DNA of 64,000 nucleotides from positions 496,001-560,000 of the forward strand of contig JAQFVV010006625.1 in NCBI GenBank assembly GCA_028023455.1, written 5' to 3'. The notes below the pieces were generated by a model that was not told the origin of the DNA, searched no databases, and saw only the letters and a program-made list of their open reading frames with translations. Numbering within the stretch: the stretch's first letter is position 1; every line of letters starts with the position of its first letter. Origin of the DNA: Epiperipatus broadwayi. Lineage: Eukaryota > Onychophora > Udeonychophora > Euonychophora > Peripatidae. Positions 25,601 through 37,439 of this stretch are shown one piece after another. The position numbers and the translations under genes are program-made.

Positions 25601-28058
25601 TTTTATCAAAAATAAAGTACCAAATGGGGATTCAAACCCGGTACATGTGAAAAGGTTATAAGATATAACAGTGTCTAGGTTCAGATAATCTAATGGCGCC
25701 CTGCTAGACCATATTCACTTGTTATTTATTTAAATATGCACTTGAAATCAAGCCAAGAGATGAAAGTGAACAAAATCTACCATCTATATACCTGAGAAGT
25801 TATTTTATTGAGTTACCAGTGTACTCACCTACTTGATGTTATTTCCCTATAGTAGTTCATTCTTAATAATTGTTTATAGTTTCTACTTGTTTACTGATGA
25901 TACAATGCCTGCCTAACCAGGGTTTGAAATAGGCCAGACACCTTAAATGACTAATCTCCAGGCATTATTGTTTCTCATTATTAATATTATATCTTTGGAA
26001 ATCGAATTATAGAAATATGTTTCATTAAATCCAGTGATATTTTAAATATTACGATCTTATATATTATAGACTACTCAGGTATGGTAATATTTATATTTGA
26101 ATCTTTTTGCTCCAATTAATTTAAGTTACAATGTTTGGATTTTAATTAATTCTTTTGATTAAGTTTATTTAGTTACAATATATATAGAGGAGAGAGTGGG
26201 TATGTCTTAGAATTTTTGTATAAACATAAACACTATTTGAACTAATGTACTTTTTATAACTAAATCCTCTTAACAGAATCCTTAATTTGTCACAATTTTC
26301 TATTAAGTAATTTATTTACAGCATACTTTGCAAACAGATTTTTGATCTTCCAAATTTTATTTTCCCTTTTGAAAAGTGGGTTTATTGAAGACCATGAATT
26401 TTTATACATTTTTATTAATACATACTAAATGAAATGTAATTTATTCAGTTATTAGCCATCATAGATTAGATACACTTAGTAGTCTGTCATTGCAACAATC
26501 AACTTTTTTATGAATAAATAACTGTTGCAAAAGATTTTTTATTATTCTTCCTGCTGACAGTAATTTTGACTTCATTGTTTAATGCATGGTTGATTGAATA
26601 TTCATGCAAAATTTTAAAGATGTCATTAAAATCAAGTACTCTTATATATTGTACCAGACACTCAATCTATCCTAAACACAGAGAGCGCCACCATGTCACT
26701 ATGTACCTGGGAAATTTTATTTATTGTGATCAGAATGGATGATGATGATGGTTTGTGCCAACTAGACTCAGGGAGAAACAAGAAATCTTTAATATTGTTT
26801 AGACAATTGAGAAATAAAAGCACTAAGACAAACATCAGCCAAAGTAAGTTTAAACACATTTTTAAAATTTTATTTTAAGAGAAATATAAATTATGAAGTA
26901 TAAATTTATAACACAAAAAATAGGGTTAGCTCAGGCATGTACTAGAAAGACTAAAATTCAATGTTCTGGCAGATAGACTGATTTTCTAATAGAGCATTAG
27001 AAAGGGAAGGAACAAATTTATTTCAGCTGAGAATTCACCTAAACATTGGTTTTACCATTCCCAGATATTAAAACAATACATTCTTGAAATAAATCAATGA
27101 AACCAGTGTGAGCGAGCTTTTCTAGGCCCAGAAAATGTGTTGGAACAAAAAACGTCATATGCCAGTAGAAGCTGCATCTTATACTATGTTCAAAGCAAAG
27201 ATGATTGATTAACCTCAAGATCAAATGAAAACATGATTTAGAATGAAATGAAAGGAAAACATACAATTAACTGGTGAATCCCCAACCAAACGATTGGCCA
27301 AAACTAATAATAATTAAAGGTCTCAATAGGAGAAAGCAAATATATTAGAAAAGCAATTACGTCTGCCCCAGCATTTCAAAAAAAATGAATTACAAATAAA
27401 TTGACAAACTAAGTTTTGAGTACATGCACTGATAAAATTTAAAGCCACATGTAAATATAAAATATATCTAACAAGTAAATATAAACATTCCTAGATTTTT
27501 ATAGATTAATTTATCAGAGAGTGTTTATGAACAAAAAAACATTAAGGCATTAAATACTTTAGCAGAACAAAACTCTCTTTCACCTGTAATTTACAAAAGA
27601 ATAAATATTATCTTCCTGCTGGTGATTTATAAAATTATCAAGAAAAGCAATTCCTATTTCCGATTTTGAGAGACTTAAGAAAAGAAGAAATGATATATCC
27701 AAATACAGAAAACCAAAACAAGAAATACGATGTATCATCAGCTAAAAGATTTTGCGATTTGCAAGAGCACAAACATAGTTTTTAAAATCAATGATTGGAT
27801 AATAAAATAATTACAGGTGAGCATTGAAAAATATACAAGACTGCTAAAGCATTTATAAAAGTTAGGCATATAATAATAGGAACTCCCCAGTCACTCTCCA
27901 ATTATCAAAATTAAAAGCAAGCTTGGAATCTTAAAGCCATGATTCCAAGACACACTACAAAATACAATTAAAAAAAAAACAAATACAGCTAATAAATATG
28001 AGGTTAAATATTAAGAATACAGATTTATGTTAAGATTGAGCAGATATTTAATTAAAAG
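22665..28058. other. AT-rich non-coding stretch
   Basis: No gene seen in more than 5 kb. A (CAT)n run lies near 25244-25275. A patch at about 25612-25715 includes a B-box-like 'GGGATTCAAACCCGG' and 'TCTAGGTTCAGATAATCTAATGGCGCCCTG', which resembles a motif near the end of the ~2.2-kb LTR family ('TCTAGGTTCAAATGCCTAG' plus 'ATGGCGCCCTG'); it may be an old fragment of it. The overlapping frames at 24716-24970 and 26662-26878 have no family motif. Confidence 0.5.
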
Positions 28059-28065
28059 AATTTAC

Positions 28066-28361
28066 TAAACAAGGCAAAACTCTCCATACAGTAGTGCCAC
28101 CCTGTGCTAACCAGAGTAATCAATGGATGCCAGAGGCTTGTGCATAAAATCCCTATCTAGTGCCTACTCATCCAATATCCCCAGACTAGTTTCTGGCTTG
28201 TGGCCTTCATCAGTGTGAAGCCTTGGATCTGAGATCACTGCACCTAGATCTTACTCTGGTTAGCAGAAGGTGGCACTACTGTATGGAGAGTTTTGCCTTG
28301 TTAAATAACAATTATATGCTAGTATGAGATAGTGATCATGTGATGTTTAGTGGTTTAAAAT
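28066..28361. mobile_element. Short hammerhead repeat with inverted duplication
   Basis: This is a second insertion of the family seen at 7582-9093. Positions 28066-28252 lie in minus orientation and include the hammerhead. At ~28252 the sequence flips and 28253-28361 repeats the 'ACTCTGGTT...TGGAGAGTTTTGCC' end and the 'GTGATGTTTAGTGGTTT' end in plus orientation. The 7-bp repeats AATTTAC at 28059-28065 and 28362-28368 are a plausible target-site duplication. An internal inversion, as in the larger array, may be a feature of how the family inserts. Confidence 0.7.
28164..28232 (-). ncRNA. Type I hammerhead ribozyme, near-intact
   Basis: On the minus strand the core CTGATGA lies at 28213-28207, GAAAC at 28193-28189 and the cleavage triplet GTC at 28186-28184. 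Stem I pairs minus-strand TTCACA (28219-28214) with TGGGGA (28183-28178), with one A-G mismatch. Stem II is GGC with GCC around CACAA and shows the same A-A mismatch at its base as the 8.9-kb copy. All invariant core residues are present, so residual activity is possible. Confidence 0.7.
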
Positions 28362-28368
28362 AATTTAC

Positions 28369-29060
28369 CCTGGGAAGAATAAAAGAAAATATTTACCTTA
28401 CAGTAAAGCAATATAGAGTGCACACTTTTATTTTAGTTCATTTTTCAGGTCCTTTCACAGTGGCAAGGTAGATGTATAGAGGTTCCACTTTCTTCTAGAT
28501 ATTTATGGCATAACTGAAAAAGAGTTGGAAGTGAGGGTTTCATCCTTTTATTTAAGCTAGCAAGGCATTTTGATGATGACAACATGTACAGTATTTGACA
28601 TCTTGATGAAAGCAAAAAGATTTTAACAACTGCAAACTTTTTTTGAAGAAATTAAATGTCTGAACTGCTACCAAAACTCTTTGAATCTCAACAGGCTACA
28701 ATCAAAGTGTGTAAAAGAATACTGACTATCACTTGAGAAAGAGCTTGTCTAGTCAAGAATAAGTAACAATTATCCTCTCAAAATTGGCAGGGCTATTTAT
28801 ATCTTGCTACATTTCCCGTGAAAAACTTTTCTTGTTATTGAATTCTACACCTTCAGGCAGGGCAAATCTTAATCTCTCACTTAATCTAATTTAGGAATTC
28901 TACCTAAGGATTATTTTAAACAAAAACAACAACATAAAATTAAATCTTTGCTTTTTAGAATTAAATTAGAACTGATAAAAATAAGAGACAGGAATGTAAT
29001 CAACACATTTGTTTGTTTTTAATTAACTTGATTTAAAAAAAAGTAAAAACAAGCAGTAGC
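28369..29060. other. Non-coding stretch, no gene seen
   Basis: AT-rich, slightly less so at 28440-28900. No open frame or repeat is recognised. Confidence 0.5.
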
Positions 29061-29090
29061 AGAAAACTATTTTTTTTCTCAGATGTCATA

Positions 29091-29167
29091 GCATTGGCCG
29101 GGATGCGAACCCGCAACCCGGTCAACTGCTTGTAAGGCAGTCTTGCTGACCTCTCGACCACCAATGC
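29091..29167 (-). tRNA. tRNA-like sequence (UAC in anticodon position), retroposed
   Basis: The 77-nt minus-strand sequence has a perfect seven-pair acceptor stem, GCATTGG with CCAATGC, a five-pair anticodon stem ACTGC/GCAGT around CTTACAA (anticodon UAC, Val), and a T-arm-like GCGGG-TTCGCAT-CCCGG with one mismatch. The acceptor stem, the following TGGT and the T arm resemble tRNA-Gly more than tRNA-Val. The D stem does not pair properly and the T-loop A58 is missing, so it may not be a working tRNA. It is flanked by 13-bp direct repeats AGAAAACTATTTT at 29061-29073 and 29174-29186. On the minus strand it is followed by TATGACATCTGAG and an A-rich run, as expected for a retroposed transcript. 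A tRNA-derived SINE or tRNA retropseudogene is likely. Confidence 0.65.
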
Positions 29168-29186
29168 AAGACCAGAAAACTATTTT

Positions 29187-30380
29187 AAAATCAATTTTAT
29201 ATAATAAAAAAAACAAAATGATCTATTTTAAATATAAACAAGTATGTGTTTTAATATAAACTATTATAATGTGCAGAGATATACTCAAAAGTTTTAACTA
29301 TATTTTTAATGGTTTTTATGAAGGAATAGCTAAAAAAAATACATGAAAAACAATAAATTCAAATATTCTATAATAAATATAACAAATACCTCTTACTTTA
29401 AAACTCTTCTAATAAACAATCTTAATTTGTATTACATTCGTTTTTTTAATAATATTCTTAAAATAATCTGTAATTATTTAAATAAATTAATCTATTACCA
29501 TCTTTTGTTCAATTAATATTCTATTTATTAGTGGTTTTATTTTATTAATATAAATTCCTTCTTTTATAATTCTTTCATAATATTATCTAATATGCTGTAA
29601 CGATTCTATTTTTAAATCTTTATGTTTAAATTTAATCATATGACCATAAACTCAGAATTTTTATCATTTAAATGCTGTTTTTTTCTTGTTACTAATTTAT
29701 TCTTTGTAGTTCCAACATATGACATTTGTTATTATAGTTAAAACAATCTAAACTTTTTTATAATATAAACTGAACTCATAACTTTTAAATTATTAGTCAT
29801 TATCAGTATTAATTAACAAATTGAAACTGTTTTTCTTTTTATGAATTAACAAATTTAAACATGTTTTTTTCTTATAAATTGGACAAATATTAACATTATA
29901 TTTATGTTAATCATATTAAATAATTTCTTAACTTTAACAAACAAATCTTTTGAAACTTTGAAACTAATATAAATTATGTTTCTATTATTATTTTTATTTA
30001 ATGTTATCTGATTATTCATTTTTTAAATATTTTTTATTCAAAACAAATGATTAATAAAATCTGTAGGAAAATAGATGACTGTGTTTTGTTGTTATTTTTA
30101 AGTTGCATATAAAATGTAAATTGAACAGTTTTACAAATGTCAATTAAAATAATATAAACAAATTTTTAAAAATAGCTTTAAAAAATAACATGATTTGTTT
30201 AATTATTATTTTTGTTTCCAATGTGCTTCAGATAAACAAACCTCTATATAATAAAATGATCTATGGAGAGAAGACTATATATTGTTTTCTCTATAAAAAA
30301 TCTGTTTTGTGTTTTAGACTGAGATTATTTTATTTACTTAATAAACCAGTTGTCTGAGTTTTAATCTGGTTATGTTATAT
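29187..30380. other. AT-rich non-coding stretch
   Basis: Extremely AT-rich, with no gene, tRNA or recognisable repeat. Confidence 0.6.
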
Positions 30381-30391
30381 ATATATAAGTG

Positions 30392-31023
30392 GAGCTTGCA
30401 AATAAGCTCATACCAATATATCTCAAAACCCAGACCATTTTCTATTATTGGCTTCTTTAGTGAGGTGATAGGATATTCAAGCATTAGATTAAAAATACCA
30501 GGATAAGCCTAGCACTTTATCTAATGAATAAGTATTAAGTAGAAAATCTGAAATTTTAGACATTCATAGGTCTTTCAATACAGCTATCTAACTTAAATAG
30601 CCATATCAGACTGAACCATGTTCAAATACACCATATATTTATAACTTTAACAATATAAAATGACCAAAGCCTAAATAGCAAAAAATAAAATTACAAAGAA
30701 ATCAAGCCATATGTCCTAATTTAACAAGATTGTATTATATATGTTATATATGGTTCAGTCCCATATGGTTATTTAAGTTAGATAGCTAGAGTGGAAGACA
30801 TATGAATGTCTCAAATATTCAGATTTTCTACTTAATAGTTATCCATTAGATAAAGTGCTAGGCTTGTCCTGCTATTTTTAATCTAATGCTTGAATATCCT
30901 AGCACTTCACTGAGAAAGCCAGTATACTGGTCTGAGGATGGGAATATTCTGCAAAGCTTGTTAAGAGCTTATTTGTGAGCTCCATATATAACATTTGTAA
31001 TACAAGCTTGTTAAATTAGGTCA
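30392..31023. repeat. Foldback repeat, ~245-bp arms
   Basis: The left arm (30392-30640) is the reverse complement of 30747-30992. Matching landmarks include 'GATATTCAAGCATTAGATTAAAAAT', 'CCTAGCACTTTATCTAATG' and 'TAAGTAGAAAATCTGAA'. Inside, 30692-30757 is also inverted relative to 30982-31040. The family's end recurs at 36404-36505. There is no protein. The layout resembles the hammerhead repeats (unit plus inverted unit), but no canonical hammerhead core is present. Confidence 0.7.
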
Positions 31024-31064
31024 TGTGACATGTGACTTGATTTCTTTGTAATATATATATATAT

Positions 31065-33225
31065 TATAACGATCCAGAGAAAGAAGCTTAACATAGTATG
31101 CACTACAGGGCGCCATCTGGGCATTTGAACCTAGAAAAATTTATAAAGTAGGCAGATACATAAGTAAAAAAAAAATATTTTAGATATTTCGATATCTGGA
31201 CATTAGCCCATTGTCACTAGCTCAATGGAACAGCAGAGATTTATATTTCATAAATTCTTATCTAAAAATAATTTTAAAAAAAAGAATAAAATAAGCCACT
31301 GCCAGTAATTAACATACAAACATTTATTTATGCACTTATATATAAAATTTAACATTATTATTTTAGCATGTTCACTTTAACATCTAACATTATTTTTAAC
31401 TTTTATTTTAGATTTTAATTTACATTTTAATTTTTATACTATTATTAGTTCACACAGATGGGTTTATAAAAGTTTGTTCTAAAATGTTGAGTATAGATCG
31501 GTTACATAGATTACACGGTTAAAAAAACATTTCAAAATAAACATAAATGATCAAAATACAAAGTCATTGATACCATCAATTGCATAGGGAATACAAGAAA
31601 CCCAATGGTATTCATCATAAGATACTGCAGAGACACCAATAACTTAAAAGTCATACGAATAAATACATTTTAGATATTCACCGTAAGGTATCATTATTTA
31701 CCGAAAGTCTATATATTTTGATCAAATATGTAAACCAAAAACAATTAACCGACAATGAATCCATGCAACGTCCATACCCAACTTAAATTTAATGCATTTT
31801 TATTTAGAGTGTCGAGTATGAATAGACTACATAGATTTGCATTTGAAAAGAAAATACTCTTTCCCTTATTTAACCTTAGGCCAAAAATTCGCAGTCAAAC
31901 CGGCGCCAATCCATCTGATACATTTATGTATTCAATGTAGCATGAAAATATGACAACACAAAATACTATACTGTCAGGAATGTACATCTGAACAGTAAGT
32001 AAAGTTAGAGAAAACATTGTCTCTCCACCAACAGGAATGCTACATCTGTTGGTGAGTAGACCAATAAACAAAAAACTCCATAAAAATGGACTGCGATCCT
32101 TTGCTTACTTACAAACCCATCCATAGGCAAACAGAAGGTGTGTGGCATATATACGCAATCCTGCCCATAGTGTATCTCATACTACATCTACTAATTTCAC
32201 AAATATATCCAATCCATTGAGATAATTCAACTATGAAATGAATAACCTAAGATTATCTTCCCTTAAACTATATATATATAACTTTACAAATCTATATAGC
32301 CATTCACACCCGACTTAAATTTAACATTTATATAACTAGTTTAATGAAAAACAGAAATCATAATAAAACTTAAAGAAGAAATAAATAAATAAATAAATGG
32401 AAATGATTTTACAAAAGAAATACATTAAATAAAATTATAACTAATTAATAAATAACGTTGGTCAGATAGGATTCTATTTTTTATAAATTAAATACTGAGA
32501 AAGTTTATATTTTAAAGTTCTTAGTGTTTCAAAATGTTTTTAAAGTTCTTATGATTTTTAAAATGTTCCTCTTTATCCATTGCATGCCATTTGGAATCCA
32601 TGTTAAATCCCCTGATGATCCTGTTGTCCTCAGTATACGAAAAGCGATGTTTCATTTTTTTTATAACACCTGAAGGAATTGAAAATGTGTCTTTCAATCC
32701 CTTCACCTCCCACTCTCCGACTTAACACATTTCCGTCTTCTAATTAATTAAACCAAATTCCTTTTTATTTCCAATTTTTTTTCTTTTATACGTAACTTAA
32801 GGATCCAATGGACATTACATCATTGATGTGATGATTTTTTCGCTGAGGTCCAATTCCATTGTTTTTCTCTCCTATCTGACCTTTGCTTATACATTTTAAA
32901 TGCCCAAGGCTAGTTTACATTTGACTAATTAAATTAATCATTTCCATCTTTTTCAATAACATTAATTAATTTGTTTTGTACAAACTTACAATATATTTTT
33001 ATCTTTAAATCTTTACAGATAATTTAGTTTTAAAATACTTTTTTTTAAAATAAAGTTTCTTTTTTTTTTAATTTCTCATCTGTGCAATTTAAATATATAT
33101 ATGAGTTTAGTATAGAATTTTAATTTTCAATTTTTAATTCTTAAAAAAGAAGTTTTATTTGCGAACTTTTATTTTTTTTATGTTTACTAATAAAAAAACA
33201 ATGTAATGACGTCTGTGCCCGTTAC
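31065..33225 (-). repeat. Downstream (3') LTR of the 31-36 kb element
   Basis: About 2.16 kb, directly repeated at 33933-36109 with scattered substitutions and small indels. On the minus strand it contains a short open frame (32706-32521) shared with the other LTR; it has no family match and is probably not coding. A plus-strand 61-codon frame (31755-31940) is likewise duplicated in both LTRs. Confidence 0.75.
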
Positions 33226-33932
33226 ATATCAGTAAACTTGCTTAAAAAAAATGAACAAAAAAAAATATTTTACTTAGGGTTAATAATTACGGTACATGAT
33301 TAACAAAATTTACAAAACATTTAGTTAGTATAAAGACTATATACACACAAAAAAAAGGTTGACCATCGTTTTTTTAAGGACCATTTACATCTAAGCCTCC
33401 TCCCCCCAAATGTTCTATTTCTTTTTATACATTTTATTTTTACACATGGCATGACAAACAAGTTATTTATTTAGGAAGGTTGCATTGAAGTAAATATGTT
33501 TTGAAAGATAATGGGTTTATATGTGTATATTTGCAGCACAATTATAAATACCACCAACTTATTTATGACTCATTGAAATGCTTAAATAGGGTTATTACAA
33601 AGTAAATTCCCAAAAGTACTCATTGTAAGGTACTACATTTATGATCATAAACTTACGTGTCTGTGCACACCTATACATGTTAAAGCATAATATATATTAA
33701 CAAACAAAAAAACATATTAATTGCAACCTTTTGACTTTCTTTTTAACAAAATATAATTTAAAATTATTAATACTTTCTCGTGTTTAATATATGTGCAATT
33801 TCTTTCTTGCAGTGCTTTTATAAGACTTAAAGTATACAACTTATGTAAACAGATAAAAAATATTTCATTTTGAAAAAATTTGTTCAGGGTATACATGGTT
33901 TATTAAACATCGGCCCCAGTTGGGAGACCAAT
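33226..33932 (-). other. Internal region of the LTR element, with primer-binding site
   Basis: About 707 bp, AT-rich, with no open frame of note. At its minus-strand start, TGGTCTCCCAACTGGGGC (33930-33913) resembles the tRNA-Lys-type primer-binding sites of retroelements. A purine-rich run (minus-strand TTGGGGGGAGGAGG, about 33408-33395) lies ~170 bp before the downstream LTR and could be a polypurine tract only if the LTR border is misplaced. Confidence 0.55.
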
Positions 33933-34036
33933 TATAATGATCCGGAGAAAGAAACTTAATGTAGTATGCACTACAGGATGCCATCTAGGCATTTGAACTT
34001 AGAAAAATTTATAAAGTAGGCAGATATGTAAGTAAA

Positions 34037-34067
<31 letters not shown>

Positions 34068-36109
34068 TTTGATATCCGGACATTAGTCCATGGTCACCAG
34101 CTCAATGGAACAGCAGAGATTTATATTTCATAAATTCTTATCTAAGAATAATTAAAAAAAAAAAATAAAATAAGCCACTGCCAGTAATTAACATACAAAC
34201 ATTTATTTACGCACATATATATAAAATTTAACATTATTATTTTAGCATGTTTACTTTAACATTTAACATTATTTTTAACTTTTAATTTAGATTTTAATTT
34301 ACATTTTAATTTTTATACTATTATTAGTTCGCACAGATGGGTTTATAAAAGTTTGTTTTAAAATGTTAAGTATAGATCGGTTACATAGATTATACGGTTA
34401 AAAAAACATTTCAAAATAAACATAAACGATCAAAATACAAAGTCATTGATACCGTCAATTGCATAGGGAATACAAGAAACCCAAGGTATTCATCATAAGA
34501 TACCGCAGAGACACCAATAACTTAAAAGACATATGAATAAATACATTTTAGATACTCACCATAAGGTATCATTATTTACTGAATGTCTATATATTTTGAT
34601 CAAATAGGAAAACCAAAAACAATTAACCCCGACAATGAATCCATGCAACGTTCATACCCAACTTAAATTTAATGCATTTTTATTTAGAGTGTCAAGTATG
34701 AATAGACTACATAGATTTGCATTTGAAAAGAAAATACTCTTTCCCTTATTTAACCTTAGGCCAAAAGTTCGCAGTCAAACCAGCGCCAATCCATCTGATA
34801 CATTTATGTATTCAATGTAGCATGAAAATACGACAACACAAAATACTATACTGTCAGGAATGTACATCTGAACAGTAAGTAGAGTTAGAGAAGACATTGT
34901 CTCTCCACCAACAGGAATGCTACATCTGTTGGCAAGTAGAACAATAAACCAAAAACTCCATAGGAATGGACTGCAGTCCTTTGCTGACTTACAAACCCAT
35001 CCATAGGAAAACATAAGATGTGTGGCATATATATGCAATCCTGCCCATAGCAGATCTCATACTACATCTACTAATTACACAAATATATCCAATTCATTGA
35101 GCTAATTCAACTACGAAATGAATAACCTAAGATTACCCTCCCTTAAATTATATATATAACTTTACAAATCTATATAGCCATTCACGCCCGACTTAAATTT
35201 AACATTTATATAACTAGTTTAATGAAAAACAGAAATCATAATAAAACTCAAAGAACAAATAAATAAGTAAATGGAAATGATTTTACAAAAGAAATACATT
35301 AAATAAAGTTATAACTAATTAATAAATAACGTTGGTCAGATAGGATTCTATTTCTTATAAATTAAATACTGAGAAAGCTTATATTTTAAAGTTCTTAGTG
35401 TTTCAAAATGTTTTTAAAGTTCTTACGATTTTTAAAACGTTCCTCTTTATCCATTGCATGCCATTTGGAATCCACGTTAAATCCCCCGATGATCCTGTTG
35501 TCCTCAGTATAAGAAAAGCGATGTTTCATTTCTTTTTTTTTATAACTGAAGGAATTGAAAGTGCATCTTTCAATCCCTTCACCTCCCACTCTCCGACTTA
35601 ACACATCTCCATCTTCTAATTAATTAAACCAAATTCCTTTTTATTTCCAACATTTTTTTATACGTAACTTAAGGATCCAATGGACATTACGTCATCAATG
35701 TGATGGTCTTTTCGCTGAGGTCCGATTCCATTGTTTTTCTCTCCTATTTGACCTTTGCTTATACATTTTAAATGCCCAAGGCTAGTTTATATTTGACTAA
35801 TTAAATTAATCATTTCCATTTTTTTCAATAACATTAATTAATTTGTTTTGTACAAACTTACAATATATTTTTATCTTTAAATCTTTACAGATAATTTAGT
35901 TTTAAAATACTTTTTCTTTTTTTTTTAATGAAGTTTTTTTTTTTTTTTAATTTCTCATCTGTGTGATTTAAATATATATATATGAGTTTAGTATAGAATT
36001 TTAATTTTCAATTTTTAATCCTTAAAAAAGAAGTTTTATTTGCGAACTTTTATTTTTTTCATGTTTACTAATAAAAAAAACAATGTAACGACGTCTGTGC
36101 CCATTACAA
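33933..36109 (-). repeat. Upstream (5') LTR of the 31-36 kb element
   Basis: Direct repeat of 31065-33225. The clearest difference is a (TA)n tract at about 34038-34064 where the other LTR has a poly-A and ATATTTT stretch. Otherwise differences are scattered single bases and small indels. Confidence 0.75.
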
Positions 36110-36530
36110 TATATATATATATATGTTTAAATGAATATTTTCATGGGTTGCATATATAAAAGACATATTTGCAGGTTCATTCGTGTTAAAAAATTTTAAA
36201 TATTTTAAATATTGATATTTAAATATTTTAAATATTGATATACCGAAATTTCAACTTGGTCACACAAGTCATCCACTGGGTGATAAAAGGTAGAAAGATG
36301 GTTGTAGAGGCACTACAATCACTGATTTGAATAAACATTATATTTAAAATATTTAATTTTTTTTTATCACGGATGACCCCGCAAAATATGTCTTATATAT
36401 ATAAAGAGCTTGTAAATAAGCTCTTAATAAGCTTTGCAGAATATCCGTAAACCATATTTATATAACATTTGCAATACAAGCTTGTTTAAATTAGGTCATG
36501 TGACGTCTGATTTTATTTTAGTTATATAGA
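36110..36530. repeat. Composite repeat debris with hammerhead-like motifs
   Basis: Three related motifs occur: minus strand CGAATGAACCTGCAAATATG (36173-36154), minus strand TGGATGACTTG...CAAGTTGAAA (about 36277-36247), and plus strand CGGATGACCCCGCAAAATAT (36369-36388). They resemble hammerhead cores but each lacks the invariant U of CUGANGA. Positions 36404-36505 match the end of the 30.4-31.0 kb foldback family ('AATAAGCTCTTAATAAGCTTTGCAGAATAT'-like, then 'ACAAGCTTGTTTAAATTAGGTCATGTGAC'-like). Confidence 0.45.
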
Positions 36531-37439
36531 TGTGTGTGTGCTTATACAAAAAAATTCTGTACATTTTAAGTTGGTGTATATAAACTACAGGTATTTTATA
36601 TTGTAAGCAAAGTTTATAAAGAAATCATGCACTTATATTCTAAGTATAAAATATCCTAGAGAAGTTTATAGCAAAATGTAGTGGATATTGGGGTTCACTA
36701 TATGTACTGCATAAATACATGAGAATCTAAATCATTTAAAAATTATCAAAACAATTTCAAGCCCTAAAAGTAATCGTAATAAAATACTATATTTGATACT
36801 ATTTTATTAGCTCATATCAGCTGCTTAATATTATTGATGCTATGCAAAAACACAGAAATATAATGTTACTGGGCTACTGGCATAAAATTAATTTTTAATA
36901 TTTTTATATATTAATGTATGTTAGCGTATCCTGAAAATCAACAAATTTATTGATTTGTTATTTAGTTTGTGATGTGGAATATATGTATATAATTGAGAAG
37001 TTGGATGATAGAAATTAAAATAAGTTCAAAACATTTTTTCTTTAATTTTTACTCTCACCCTGCTATGTAAGGTGAAACTCATTTATAAATAAATTAAACA
37101 AGTTATATTTATTATATATGTATACTTAATCAAACCAGATATATAATAATTAATTATGCATTAGAAGGCCAATAGTTATATACACGTCTGGTAATTTAAT
37201 ATTTGGAATAGAGAGATACCTTGCGTCTTATTCATAGATTTATATATTTAATAAGAATCAGATCTATGTGCATAAATAATTCAATGATGATAGCTATTAA
37301 TAATTAAGAATAAAATGCTGATAAAATACCCACATCTAAATTAATTAAATGCCTTTAAGGAAAAAAGTTTTTTTTTCATTACTTATATATTAATGTTAAT
37401 AAGGTTGTTTGACTGTATCTACAATACTGTATTACTTGG
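36531..37439. other. AT-rich non-coding stretch
   Basis: No gene or repeat recognised. Confidence 0.55.

Larger units (their letters stand above)
31065..36109 (-). mobile_element. Non-coding LTR retroelement with ~2.16-kb LTRs
   Basis: Two long direct repeats (31065-33225 and 33933-36109), nearly identical over >2 kb, flank a 707-bp internal region. On the minus strand each starts TGTAA(C/T)G and ends CGTTATA or CATTATA (family end CGTTACA). The outer flanks are both (TA)n, while the inner flanks are unique, as expected for one element inserted into a TA tract. Next to the upstream (right) LTR, on the minus strand, is a primer-binding-site-like TGGTCTCCCAACTGGGGC (33930-33913). No gag or pol is present, so movement would need proteins from another element; a LARD- or TRIM-like element is the best description. 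The high LTR similarity indicates a fairly recent insertion. Two independent LTR insertions cannot be fully excluded. Confidence 0.7.

Noticed and set aside
30920-30970. CTGAGGA followed by a small hairpin and GCAAAGC as a hammerhead
   Set aside because: The core fits CUGANGA, but the GAAA box reads CAAA, no cleavage triplet or paired stem I is visible, and the inverted partner does not preserve the motif.
31120-31240. Possible tRNA promoter in the LTR (TAGCTCAATGG A-box-like, GGTTCAAATGCC B-box-like)
   Set aside because: The two boxes lie on opposite strands, so they cannot form one internal RNA polymerase III promoter; the TG...CA ends and primer site favour an LTR.
31755-31940. 61-codon frame duplicated at 34635-34820
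   Set aside because: Conserved only because it lies in both copies of the same LTR; no match to a protein family and absent in the older copy A.
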